DNA of 29,330 nt, taken from contig VHZZ01000865.1 of the NCBI GenBank assembly GCA_009801015.1, positions 70,673 through 100,002 of the forward strand, in the 5' to 3' direction. Under the pieces are notes generated by a model. That model was not told where the DNA came from, made no database searches, and was given only the letters and a program-made list of their open reading frames with translations. Position numbers and translations under genes: made by a program. Source of the DNA: Silene noctiflora (taxonomy: Eukaryota > Streptophyta > Magnoliopsida > Caryophyllales > Caryophyllaceae). Of the stretch, positions 17,537-27,973 are shown piece after piece; position 1 is the first letter of the stretch; the number at the start of each line of letters is the position of its first letter.

Positions 17537-20500
17537 ATGGAAGAAGTCCGAAAATGGACGGTCTCGTATACGAAGCATGTAACGCAGAGGAGGAAACTTT
17601 ATCACGACGGCTTCCTTCACCTTAATTCCAATAACAAGGTTCAAACTCTCTTTTTTGACTTTTTTTTTAGTTCCACTTTTTTCAGTTTCTACAATTTCGG
17701 AGCTGAAAATGCATGTCGTATTTCAATTAGAGGTATTTTAGGTCGATTAAGGCGACGTTGTGAAAACTGTGTTGTTTTCGAGTAATTTTTGACGAATTTG
17801 TGTGATTTTGGTTCTGTAATTGACGTATTAGGTACTATTATGTTTATGAATGTTGTTTGAATCAGATTTCTTAATCGCGAAAGTTTAGTTGTGATCGAGC
17901 TTAATTTAAAGGCGAAATAATAAAATTCACATAATGATCTTGTGTTTTGCGTATTCGAGCAGAGACTTTTTTATGAATGTGTGTGATTTCCGTGCTAAAA
18001 TCAACATGATTGCTATTATGTTTATGAATCGTATTTGAATGAGCTGACTAATTGCGAAATGATAGTTTAGACTGAGCTTATTCACATATGATGTGGTGAT
18101 TTTCTATTTCAGTTGTAATTTTTGTTCATAATTGTGCATCTGTGCTGCGGAGGTGATTTTTCGCTCATTTATCAAATTTGGAATTAGCTCTCTCTCTATA
18201 TATATATCGGAAACATGAATTTGCTTCAAAGCGGAAAATTGCTCATGGTTCTGTCAACTTTTCGATGGATAGGAGTCAGTGGTGCTTAATTGTGGCTCAT
18301 GGGGTTATGCTTGTGATATTGTAGACATTGTGATGGTGAAATCGACCTGATTTGCAGAATTTGACAAAGTTTAGCGTCCGCTGATTGACCTAATTTTATG
18401 TGATTTTCAAATTTCAGTGAGATGACTATTTGTTTCATGTGTAGTCTTAGTTGATGGAGTGGCTAACTATCATTGATTAGTGATATACTTGTTTTCGAGG
18501 TAGTCAATTTGGTCTTCTAATTACTGCTGTAAAACACTTCTTGCATCGCTAGGTCATGTTATATGATGATTGTGAGAAGCTGTTAGACAGCAAGTATATG
18601 AAGAAAGATGAATCTGTAAAAGCCGGGGAATCAATGGCATTTTCATCATTCCTAGTAGATATTGGTGATCCTGAAAGCAGCTCCTCGTGTATATTGCTGC
18701 CAAATCGTAAATCCGAATCTGATAGTAGAACTCCTGAGAAACCTCAATTTTCATACGGGGAGAAGTCAAGAAACACTTTCCCTAGTAAGGATTGTTGTTA
18801 GTTGATTGTAGGCTCTTCAGTTGTTTTAGTAGTTGTAGCTACCATTAAGATTTTCATTTACTGTTGTTTCTGAAGATAAAAGACCAAATACCTGGAGCAG
18901 AAAGACATCAGCGAACAATTTAAGCCCGTCTCAAAAGATTATTAGAGGTGGTTGCATGTTTTCCCTAGCATTATCAAATATCAAGCATGATTTTTTGGAA
19001 CAGATGAAAGGTTTTATCATTAGGAGACTTTAATAATAAACTAACAACTAACATCGTCCATGTTGCAGAGTTCAAGAAAAATGAAGAAGTCAAATATAAT
19101 ACTCATCGTAGTCCTTCTAGTGTCGCAACACCGTCTTTTAAAGGTTTGCTCATCAAAATTACTTTTTGTGTTTTAGACTTTAGACTAGCTATCTTGCCAT
19201 TATCTGTACTTGTACCATCTTGTTTAGTCGTGTATAAGCATCTCAAACTTTGATGCCTCTTTCTATTTTTCCTTGCCTGCTCATGTGTTTCCCTTGGCTT
19301 GTAGAATGGGAAGCACTGTATACTACGCAGATGACACAAAAGGCCAAGAAGTATCATGATGGCTTCATACGCTTGATTATTTGCGGTTCTCAGGCGAGAC
19401 AGGTTTTGTAACATATCCCAATCTTGAGTTTATATACTTTATTTATATGGTTTGAAGTCTTGATACATACCCAACAGTATAAAATGTTTATGCCAAAAAG
19501 ATTCATTGAAAATGGTGCTCTGGTGCAGACGACTAATCCAAATAGCACATTTGAACTTCCTCAAAGCCAAATAGTACTGTAGTAGTTATCCTGAAGATAT
19601 CATCTTTTTTGCCAACAGAATCTTCTGATACTGTCACAAAATATGTTATATTTCGTAAAGCGCTACTATATACAGTTGAAGCGCAACGAAAGTACGTGGA
19701 TATGCTGAAAAAGGCATCAGATATGCATGTTAAGTGCAAAAGAACTACAAATACTAACCGATGGAAGTGAGCTTCATGTTTATGGACGCTACTTACGGTT
19801 ACTTTAACCATCACCGGCGTAGATTTATCTTCTTCAGACAATTCTTCAATTTAGGCTAAGACTGTTTTATTTATGCAGTTGCGCCACTGAACTGACTTGG
19901 CTTAGTAATTGTTCTAATTTGTTATGTTTTCGCGTAGTCTTTTTTGTGCTTTTCTGGTCGTTCTGATGATTCGTGTGCGGTAGAATATGGCAAACATTGT
20001 TTATACCTGTGTCATAGATTACTTTCAGGTTGCTCTCTACGATTCAAGCAAAACGCAAATTGATAAAAGATTCCTGAAGAAGGATGAAGTGATTTCTTCT
20101 GGGGAGTCACTGAAATTTGATGGTCATTTGGTTGATATTGGAGATGCCTTGGGAAACAATGGGAATGATGCAGACGTGAAAAAAGAAGCAAGTAACTGCA
20201 ATAGTGACCAAATAAAGAGTGGCCAACAATTGCATAAGTTATGGAATGGTATCTCCCCATTTACAGTTCCTGTTATACTCAATTTTAAAATTCCTGATCA
20301 TTATTTTTCTACGGATCATCAAATATGGCGTAGATTAAGCTGATAGAAACTACTCTATTTTTGCAGTGATTATAACCACTACTGCATAATTTGTGAATTC
20401 TTAACTGTCCCTTCTGACAGATAAGTCGGTACACAATCGACAAAGAATCAAAGCACCAGCAGGACAGAATAATCTTGGTACTCGTAATGCTGTTGAGCCT

Positions 20501-22023
20501 GTTTTGAAAGGTTTGTTGATGTTAATTTATTCTGTGAAATTACTCCAAAATTACCTTGTACTACAAATTGCATGTTGCATCTGTTTTACAGTAATCCAGC
20601 AATAATTTTAGCCATTTTTTTTGTGAAAATTGAATAAAACCAAGCAGTTACCAGGTGTGTGTGTGCGCGCACGCATGCGTGCATGTGCTTGTGCGTGTGC
20701 GTGTGTGTTGTATAGGCGGCCTCATACACGGCTTTGCATGATTGTGTCTTATAGGTTTGTTGGGTCAATGACTGATTGTTCTTTCTCATTGTATTTTAAA
20801 GCTAACAACGGTATTTGATCAACATGTAGGACAATCCCTAAATGAAGTTGGTTCCAGCAAGTATGTTGACTCAAGCTTTGGTGACTTGAAAGTTGATATG
20901 ATGAAACTAACGAAGCCTTCTCCCTCACGCATGCCTCCTCGTGATGGTATGCATGATCTATTGATCTTTACCTCAAATTTAGTTATCGATCACCAATCGC
21001 TGTATGTATTCGAAATGCGAAGGATAATTATCTCACCTAGTTTCTGAAATGCCAATCCTCTACAAAAACTCCAACTTCATATTTGTCACAATTTATATGT
21101 AAATGGCCGCATTAGCTTTGTTTACGTTAATGCAGTGAATCATATCTTATCGATCTTGAAGAAACCTGCAGCTCAAGACAATCTTCCCATTTTGGAAGAA
21201 GTTTCAGTCAAGCAATGCCTTTCACAATCTTTGGAGGTTCCTCACCCTGACATTGAGGGTAAAGCTGAACTGGACCCACACCAAGTAGCAACTGAAGTAA
21301 CAAATCAACACGAGCATGATGAGGCAGCAAACCGAGAGAGTACTAAGACAGGCTGTACTGGCGCGCATCCCCAGCCTGAAACCACTGAAGATAATAATAT
21401 AGCGACGGCCCAAGCTAAGACAGGATGTACCAGTGATGACAGTGAAAGGCCAATTTATAAGCAAGGAATGGCATTTGAATCTCCCAACAAGATCCAACCT
21501 TCATTCGGAACTGCGCCCAGCATACTGCAAGCGCTTGTCGATAATGGGGAATCAGTACTCTGTAAGTTTGGATCAATAGCACTTCATATATGCATAGTAT
21601 AGTGAGATAGCGTGCTGAAAACATGTCATAACTGTGCAGCACCAGTCCTCACAGGGTGGAGCGAAGAGACTAAATCCACAGAGCATCAGGTATGATCAAA
21701 CGTTTGTCAGCCTTGGTACCCTTGCGTGGCTTTAATATATGTATCATATAAATGCATGAGTTTTACTGAATATGTCCTAATCTAACAATTAAGACGGAGC
21801 TAAATCTCCCTCTCCATTACTGTCCTAATGCCTTTTTTCTGTGCAGCCTTGTGCCAAGTTACCCGAAACAAGTGCTTCAAGTAAAGAAGGAACATGTTCG
21901 TCCTCAAAAAAGCCCAAAGCAAGACGACTTTTTAGTGAGCGGGCTGTCATGAAGATGAGTTATATGGATACAGAACCTACATTAGGAAATCTTGACTGTC
22001 CAAGCTTTGACCTTGGAATTTAA
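17537..22023 (+). CDS. DUF2439 (Mte1/ZGRF1-type) domain protein, two domains
   Basis: Eleven exons splice in phase to 552 codons: 17537-17638, 18553-18784, 18876-18947, 19069-19143, 19305-19402, 20029-20248, 20421-20510, 20830-20946, 21136-21561, 21640-21689, 21847-22023, all with GT-AG introns. DUF2439 domain 1 (residues about 1-75) starts MEEVRKWTVSYTKHVTQRRK, then KLYHDGFLHL, VMLYDD, KKDESVKAGES and FLVDIGDP. Domain 2 (about 161-235) repeats the plan: KKYHDGFIRL, VALYDS, KKDEVISSGESLKFDGHLVD. The rest is Ser/Lys-rich, apparently disordered, with a short conserved-looking end (SFDLGI). DUF2439 occurs in yeast Mte1, fission yeast Dbl2 and human ZGRF1, which act with Mph1/FANCM-type helicases at recombination and R-loop structures. 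No GRF zinc finger or helicase domain is present here. A nuclear role in DNA repair is inferred from the family. The first ATG follows a GA-rich leader and begins the domain exactly. Exon junctions were placed by eye. Confidence 0.85.
20655..20708. repeat. Alternating purine-pyrimidine tract (Z-DNA-prone)
   Basis: A 34-bp uninterrupted GT/GC/AC alternation (about 20655-20688) contains the perfect palindrome GCACGCATGCGTGC. It is followed after a two-base break by another 19 bp of GTGCGTGTGC-type sequence. It lies in intron 7 of the DUF2439 gene. Confidence 0.75.
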
Positions 22024-22304
22024 GGAGAGCTTATAGTCTAATTTCAGGTGGTTTAAGTATTATGACAGTTGTCTGCTCTTTACAATTTCAAATGTAGTAC
22101 ACTCAAAATGATTAAACGATGAATTCTAAGAAATTCGGAACACTTGGAATATTGTGATCAATTTGTCTGAAATCGGACATTTGAAGAGCCAAATGAAGTG
22201 CTGAATACATGCATTGCAAAAATCATACAAAAAAAAAAAAAAGTTATCCTGCAAATGTGTTCACATGAGGAATACAGAAAATGACTTTGAGTTATGCTAA
22301 ATCC
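22024..22304. terminator. Shared 3' flank of the convergent DUF2439 and RPN12 genes
   Basis: Only 281 bp separate the stop codons of the two tail-to-tail genes, so both 3' UTRs and polyadenylation sites must fit here or overlap the neighbouring gene. The stretch is AT-rich, with an A run at about 22228-22241. I see no perfect AATAAA on either strand. Plant signals are loose, so this does not argue against either gene. Confidence 0.45.
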
Positions 22305-25150
22305 TCAAACAATCCTTTCTAATTCCCTGGCGTAACTGAGTGTTTGATTGATGAGAAGAAGAGATGGGATCTCCTTGCAGGAAGCAGAATCTTTTGCCTT
22401 CTGGAAAAAGACGCGTTCATTTTTGATTTCCCATTCAGGGTGTTCCTGCAGGCAGCAGATAATTTTTAGAAACAGTTTAATGTCTTATCAAAATCAGATA
22501 AAGCACACTGATGATAATAAATCAATTAATCAATCGATTGTGATAATTGCAAGACACCCAAACGGAATTATATTCCATCTCAGAAAAAAAGAAGCAGAAT
22601 ATGTTACATACATACATATTGCAATATAGCTGCAGACACCAAGTTAAGATAACTATATAATGAATGACCCGCTTCTTATCCCTTCACTTCAACTTCTTAC
22701 AAGGAGCAAATACAACATAACGAACGACCACTGCCACTATGATCTCAAGGGTGTTAAGAAGCAGAATTACCTCGTTTATGTACTCCAGTAAATCCTTGTC
22801 AGATGAGAACAGCAACATTTGCTTTGCATCATTTAGTGAAAGAGAGTCATACGCTTTTTCACTGCATCCAGCAATTTCATCCCTGCAATTTCGAAGAAAC
22901 GAAAGATTTTAAACGCTTACAAACGCTAAAACAATGAGAACTAACAAACTCACAGAGTGGCTTCTAGAGGATATATATATATATATATATATACCTGACA
23001 GTCTTGGCCAGCACGTCCATGAAATAAACGTAAGTTTCATGCGGGACCAATTGTCTAGCACTCAAAACACGATTGTATGCTCCTTCCATAAAGGACTGTT
23101 CCAGCTCCACAGCATGCTTAATGCAAGGATTCTCCAAGGCAGTAGCTGAAAGCAACTCCAACTCAGTATGAAATTCCGCTATCCTGTTCTGAACTAGAAG
23201 TCTCAACAAGTTCAGCCCCAATATTTGGTATTCTTGTGGAGATTGAGGAATCCGGTCCCTGTTTAACAATGCAAAATTACGAGTTATAATAATGAAAGTA
23301 GGCAACAAAAGTCTATAAAGAAAATAATTGTATGATAGCCTACAACCAACAAAGACAATTTCTAAATAAGCTAGAGATTTGGTTGATTCCAAATCAAATC
23401 TACACTACACAACTTAGATCGATAATTTCAGAGAATTAGGTCGCAAGATCAACAAATAAGATAACTGCCACATTCCAATTTCCTTGGTGCACGCAGGCCA
23501 CCCTACTAGCAGATGTGCATAACACAGAAATCAAAGAAATCTTTGAAAGGATGATTGAAAGAGATTTTGGTTAGTACCTTGCATCAGTGTAATAAGGTTT
23601 GAGCTGGCAGAAGTCTCTCTCAAACGCTTCTTGGTCCTCCATCTTCACGCTCAAAACAACAGCATGCTCATATATTTCTCCTGGTAATTATAAAGACAAA
23701 TCGTAATCATTAAATGCAAGTGAAAAGATCGGCAAAACTGAAAATGAGGGAGGATGCTGCCTAGAAATTGAAGACTTTCAAAGTTGAGGAAGTTACTCGC
23801 TAATGTCAATTCTTGAACAGCATTAGGTGTTGCTTCAAGTAATGGTGGAAGACTTCTGAATTGTGTGAGCAACACCTATAATTTTAGCGTCAAAACAATA
23901 GACCGAATCAGAACAATTAAACGTGGCAAGCAGGATAGAAATAATTAGTTATTACTGAAAAGAGGATCAGCACCACTAGCTCGAAATTGCGAGCATCATC
24001 ATATTCCGCCAAATTGGCTAATGCCTAGTTGACAACAAAAGGGAGTAGACATACAACAATACATGATCCATCCATTCAACTGCCCATGATCCCCGTTATC
24101 CATACAAACCAGCAGAAACATAATCGACATTCTCCAATTAGATATCACAGTTCACAACCGTGTATCACCTCATAAGCCAAAACCAATTCAATTGTAATGT
24201 CTGCTCTTTCTTTGCATCTGTCTGATGAACTTGTTACGAGCAAAATCCAAAAATCCATATAGAAAGATCCATTAAAAGATGAATATTTCGTACCATAATA
24301 ACTTCAATCCCAACACAATCTAATCTCGCAACTAAATTTCCTTGATTTCAATAGCTCTCCTTAGAGATTGCTTGCGATGGAGTTAATTGTTACTCCTTAC
24401 TAGGGTAATAGAGCTTAAATAAGCTAGAAAATGAAGGAAAGTGATGATTGTGGGAGATGCAAATGTGGAAGAGAGTGTAATAGTTACTCCATTGAAGATG
24501 GAATAGCTACCTACAGCCTACCTACCTCTTGTGTGATGTACTACCCCCGTATGGACGTAATGATTCCTCCCTCACCTACGCTTTCCCCACTTCACAACCA
24601 CCACTAAACACCAATCCCCCCCTATTTCATCTTGTTTCAGGTTCTATAACTCCGGAAATAACTACCTTCATCCCAAGAAAGCCCATAATCTTAAACAACC
24701 CTTATAATCGAACCCCGGAAACAACCGCAAACTAATCCACTGAGTTCTCTACAATCATCAAATATAAAAACCCACATTCAGTTACATCCATGGTAACCAA
24801 AAAATACCCCAGAACTACACCTTTGAACAAAATCACCCAACAAATCAAGACCAATATCCACAAAAAGTTGCTCAAAGATTCAATCTTTGCAGCAGAAACA
24901 ACATAAACATAAAAGGGTAAGAATCAACAAAACCCTAAACACTTAAAATAAAAAACACAATTAATTAAGTGAATTAGATCAGAATATGATATTAAAACAA
25001 TCCAATAAGATCTAAAAATTCAACCAAAAAAAAAAAAAAAGTAACCTTGAGTTCCGAAAGTAGACGGTTGCACGTATCGAAATCATTACGAATTAACCCA
25101 GATTTGAATCGTGCGAACGTTTGAGAAACTTCTGTTGCCTTTGGATCCAT
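22305..25150 (-). CDS. RPN12: 26S proteasome regulatory subunit RPN12
   Basis: Six exons on the minus strand splice in phase to 267 residues, the same length as I recall for Arabidopsis RPN12a: 25150-25046, 23875-23797, 23680-23578, 23258-22995, 22882-22771, 22445-22305. The protein begins MDPKATEVSQTFARFKSGL. It contains the strongly conserved RIPQSPQEYQILGLNLLRLL and NRIAEFHTELELL segments, then HAVELEQSFMEGAYNRVLSA and YVYFMDVLAKTVRDE (CSN8/PSMD8/EIF3K-type helical and winged-helix region). It ends QTLSYARELERIV. RPN12 is a non-ATPase lid subunit of the 19S regulatory particle and helps lock the lid onto the base. In Arabidopsis it influences cytokinin and auxin responses. All splice sites are GT-AG. 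Intron 1 is long (1170 bp). The donor of exon 4 directly abuts an (AT)11 microsatellite. No defect was found. Confidence 0.95.
22971..22992. repeat. (AT)11 microsatellite at an RPN12 splice donor
   Basis: Eleven AT units run up to the intron-4 donor of RPN12. On the minus strand the exon ends CAG and the intron begins GTATATAT and continues as TA repeats. Length changes here would alter the sequence just inside the intron but not the first six donor bases. Confidence 0.9.
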
Positions 25151-25958
25151 TTTTTTTTTCTCTTGAATGTGTTGTTCTTCTAAAATCTAAAGCGTTTCTT
25201 TTGAAGCAAGCCAAATCAATTCTCTAATTTGATTATTTTTCGTATTTGGTCAGTCTAGTCTACGACTCTACGTTGGTTTCATTCGCTTGACTATGCACAC
25301 TAATGGCCTAATGGGCGATGGGGACTGGGGTAATGGCTAAAGGGTGGAGCTTGGGTCGCGGGCTATTGTATTTGCACCGGTCAAGTCGATGAAAACGAAC
25401 ATTTAAGGACCGAGAGCTTTGTAAGATGTTAAGGCTCAAAGATTCTACAAGTCGACTCATCGACAGGACTGTGGACATGATCTTTAGGAATATTAGTAAA
25501 TAGAGCTAGCCAACGTGGCAAACCAACTTGACCTGCACATATCGGCCGGGTCCGTTTTCAAGATACGTCACAACCCACTTCCAGCCTGGATTGGACCAGC
25601 CTATTTGGGTTGGCTGGGGCCAGACATAAGATTTCCCGACGCTCCTTCAGTTCAGGCTACTCTATTGCAGCTCGGTCTGTTGGCCACCTCTATTAGAGAT
25701 GTTGTTTTTAATATATAATAAATTTTGTTTTAAAAGATAATGATCTTGTATATACCTTCTAAGTCTACCCGTGAAAAATCCAAATCTCTTATTTTTACAA
25801 TATTGTTTCAAATTTTCGATAACTATAATTTACATGTGGACACAAATATTCACAAATTAAGTTGTGTAAATTATTAAATTAATTTGTAAGTTGAAATCGT
25901 CCAAAACTCGACTTTTCAAACTATTTCCTCTCTCTAAAATCTCTCTCTATTTTATTGT
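25151..25958. other. Intergenic region between RPN12 and the LINE
   Basis: This 808-bp region should contain the RPN12 promoter and 5' UTR (minus strand, next to 25151) and any 5' end of the LINE (plus strand). The sequence just before 25959 has pyrimidine-rich CTCTCTCT runs. No gene was recognised. A forward open frame at 25515-25718 has no family features. Confidence 0.5.
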
Positions 25959-27861
25959 ATGCAAGACTCACTAAACGGTCTCCCTCTGGAGGCCATTACA
26001 GGGATCCCGAATGGATCTTCATTCGAATTCTTCGCTGATGGTTCATCCTCTTTACCACCATCGCACTTAAAGAACACGAAGCGAAAAAAGATGCATATTA
26101 GTGAATTCCTTGTCGATGTGAATTTGACCAAAAATTCTGAGAAGGATGTGGACACCATAGTCAATCCTGCCTCCTCGCCGGGTAGGCAGACTCTCTCTTA
26201 CAAACACATGGTCCAGGGGTTTAATACAAGATCGGAGGAGGATGACATTGATAGCCTAGAAGACCAAGCCATAGATTCAGAGGAGGATGATATTTCAGAC
26301 TCAGAAGAGGAAGATGAGTTTTGTCCAGTCATCCGCCTTTCGAATATAGAAAAAAGTGTGATGCGAAAGCCATGACGCCATGCTCTAATCATTAAGATGT
26401 TTAATAAGCAGATTGGGTATTTGACGCTAATACAAAAACTTCAAGTGAAATGGTCTATCCGTGGTGAACTTGTCCCAACTGATCTTGGGTGTTCGTACTA
26501 TGTAGCAAGGTTTTCATCCAAACAAGATCACGAACATGTTCTGACGCAAGGTCCGTGGATAATTGACGACCACTACCTCACGATTCAGAAGTGGATTCCG
26601 AATTTTATCCCTTCTGAGGACAAAATTGGTCGTCTTACAGCTTGGGTCCGTATACCAAACCTACCGATTGAGTACTTTAATAAGGACTTTCTTATGAAGA
26701 TAGGAGGGAAGATTGGTACGGTCATTCGTATCGACAAGAACACCGAGATGGCAGAAAGGGGTCAATTTACATGTATGAGTATCGAAGTTAATATCAAAAG
26801 GCCCTTATTATCAAAATTCAGGTTAAACAAAAAAGTTTATCATATTCAATACGAAGGTTTGCGTATGATCAATTTCAAATGCGGAAAACTTGATCACTTA
26901 AGGGATGATTATGCTTTTGATGGCTCAAAGAAGGATATCATCGAGTCCTTTAGTAAAGATTCCTGTATGGATGATTCTATAGTCGAAGTACAGAAGAAAG
27001 TGCTAGAGCTAGTATCTAATCCTCCGAACACAGATTCTACTTTTGGGGAGTGGATGCTAGTCAAAAAGTCGCCTCGTCGTAAGCCTCCCGCTAAGGCGTT
27101 TAATTCGAATTCGAATTCTATTCCTTCGAGCGTTAATTCTGATATTTCAAAAATTGGAAAAGATAGCAATAAGGGCTCGAGATTTTTAGTCTTTATGACC
27201 AGAATAATTCTAACAATTATGGTAAGTCCCCTATTTTAGGCAATATGTCTAATTTTCCGTATAATTCCACCACAAAATAATAGCCATAATATCCCTTCCT
27301 CTTCTAAAAATACTCAATCAAATCATTCCCATAATAATAAAAGGATTGCCACCAATACTAACTTCTTATGGCTATAATATTTTGTCACATACTCAAAATC
27401 ATTCCAATCTTAGGTCTACCAAAATTTTTAGGAAAAAAGCCATCACCTCTAATTTGATACAAAATCAAACTAATATTTTGCGAGATATTCCAGTTATCAC
27501 TCTATCATACAATAGCTCTGTATCTTCTATATCAAAAAACAGCTCCGTCTTCCAAGCCCCTGATATCACGACGCCTATTCCTACCTTCGATAACATAGCT
27601 CAAGCAGATATTACCCATCCTGAATCCTCACATATCACTACTCCATCCTCCGCTCCCCCAGTTACGCTACATACCAGAACCACCCATGTTCGAGATGATT
27701 TCCCCTTCTCAGAAGTTCATAACCTCAATCTTGTCGGAGATGTGCGTACCCTTTATGGGGGTGATGGTACAGGAATCACCGATAATCGACCTCACATTCC
27801 AGCCAAGTCAAGCGAATCCATCGCACCTCCATGTGGAGATATCGATACCATGGAGTGTTAA
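25959..27861 (+). pseudogene. LINE ORF1 (DUF4283 / zinc-knuckle RNA-binding protein), broken
   Basis: ATG 25959 opens a frame with an acidic Glu/Asp/Ser-rich N-terminus. It reaches TGA at 26373-26375 and continues in the same frame to 27239. The TGA sits where DUF4283 proteins usually have Trp (P-W-x-x-A-L-I-x-K), so TGG to TGA is the simplest cause. Beyond it come VKWSIRGELVPTDLG, a YYVARF segment, GPWIIDDHYLTIQKWIP, WVRIPNLPIEYFNKDFLMKI, then a knuckle region (FKCGKLDHLRDDYAF) in which the first and last zinc-binding Cys are missing. The Asn/Ser-rich tail is spread over shifted frames between about 27170 and 27861. The intact protein would bind the LINE RNA; this one cannot be made whole. 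Confidence 0.75.
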
Positions 27862-27973
27862 TCAAGTTCTCTCGCTAGTAAGTCGAGCATATCTATCTTC
27901 TCTACCTTACGCGCCTTTCCATATGTCAGATAAGATTCCTAACTTATTGTCAAATTTGTCCCCCGTCACTTGT

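Noticed and set aside
17537..17785. 82-codon protein reading from the DUF2439 start through the first intron
   Set aside because: The frame after 17638 is intron; splicing to 18553 restores the domain and an exact phase.
20586..20818. Short frames with His-Thr or Cys-Ala repeats
   Set aside because: Translations of the alternating GT/GC microsatellite in an intron.
24529..24735. 68-codon forward Pro/Thr-rich frame in RPN12 intron 1
   Set aside because: Opposite strand within an intron, with no recognisable family.
25515..25718. 67-codon forward frame between RPN12 and the LINE
   Set aside because: No conserved motif and no supporting context.
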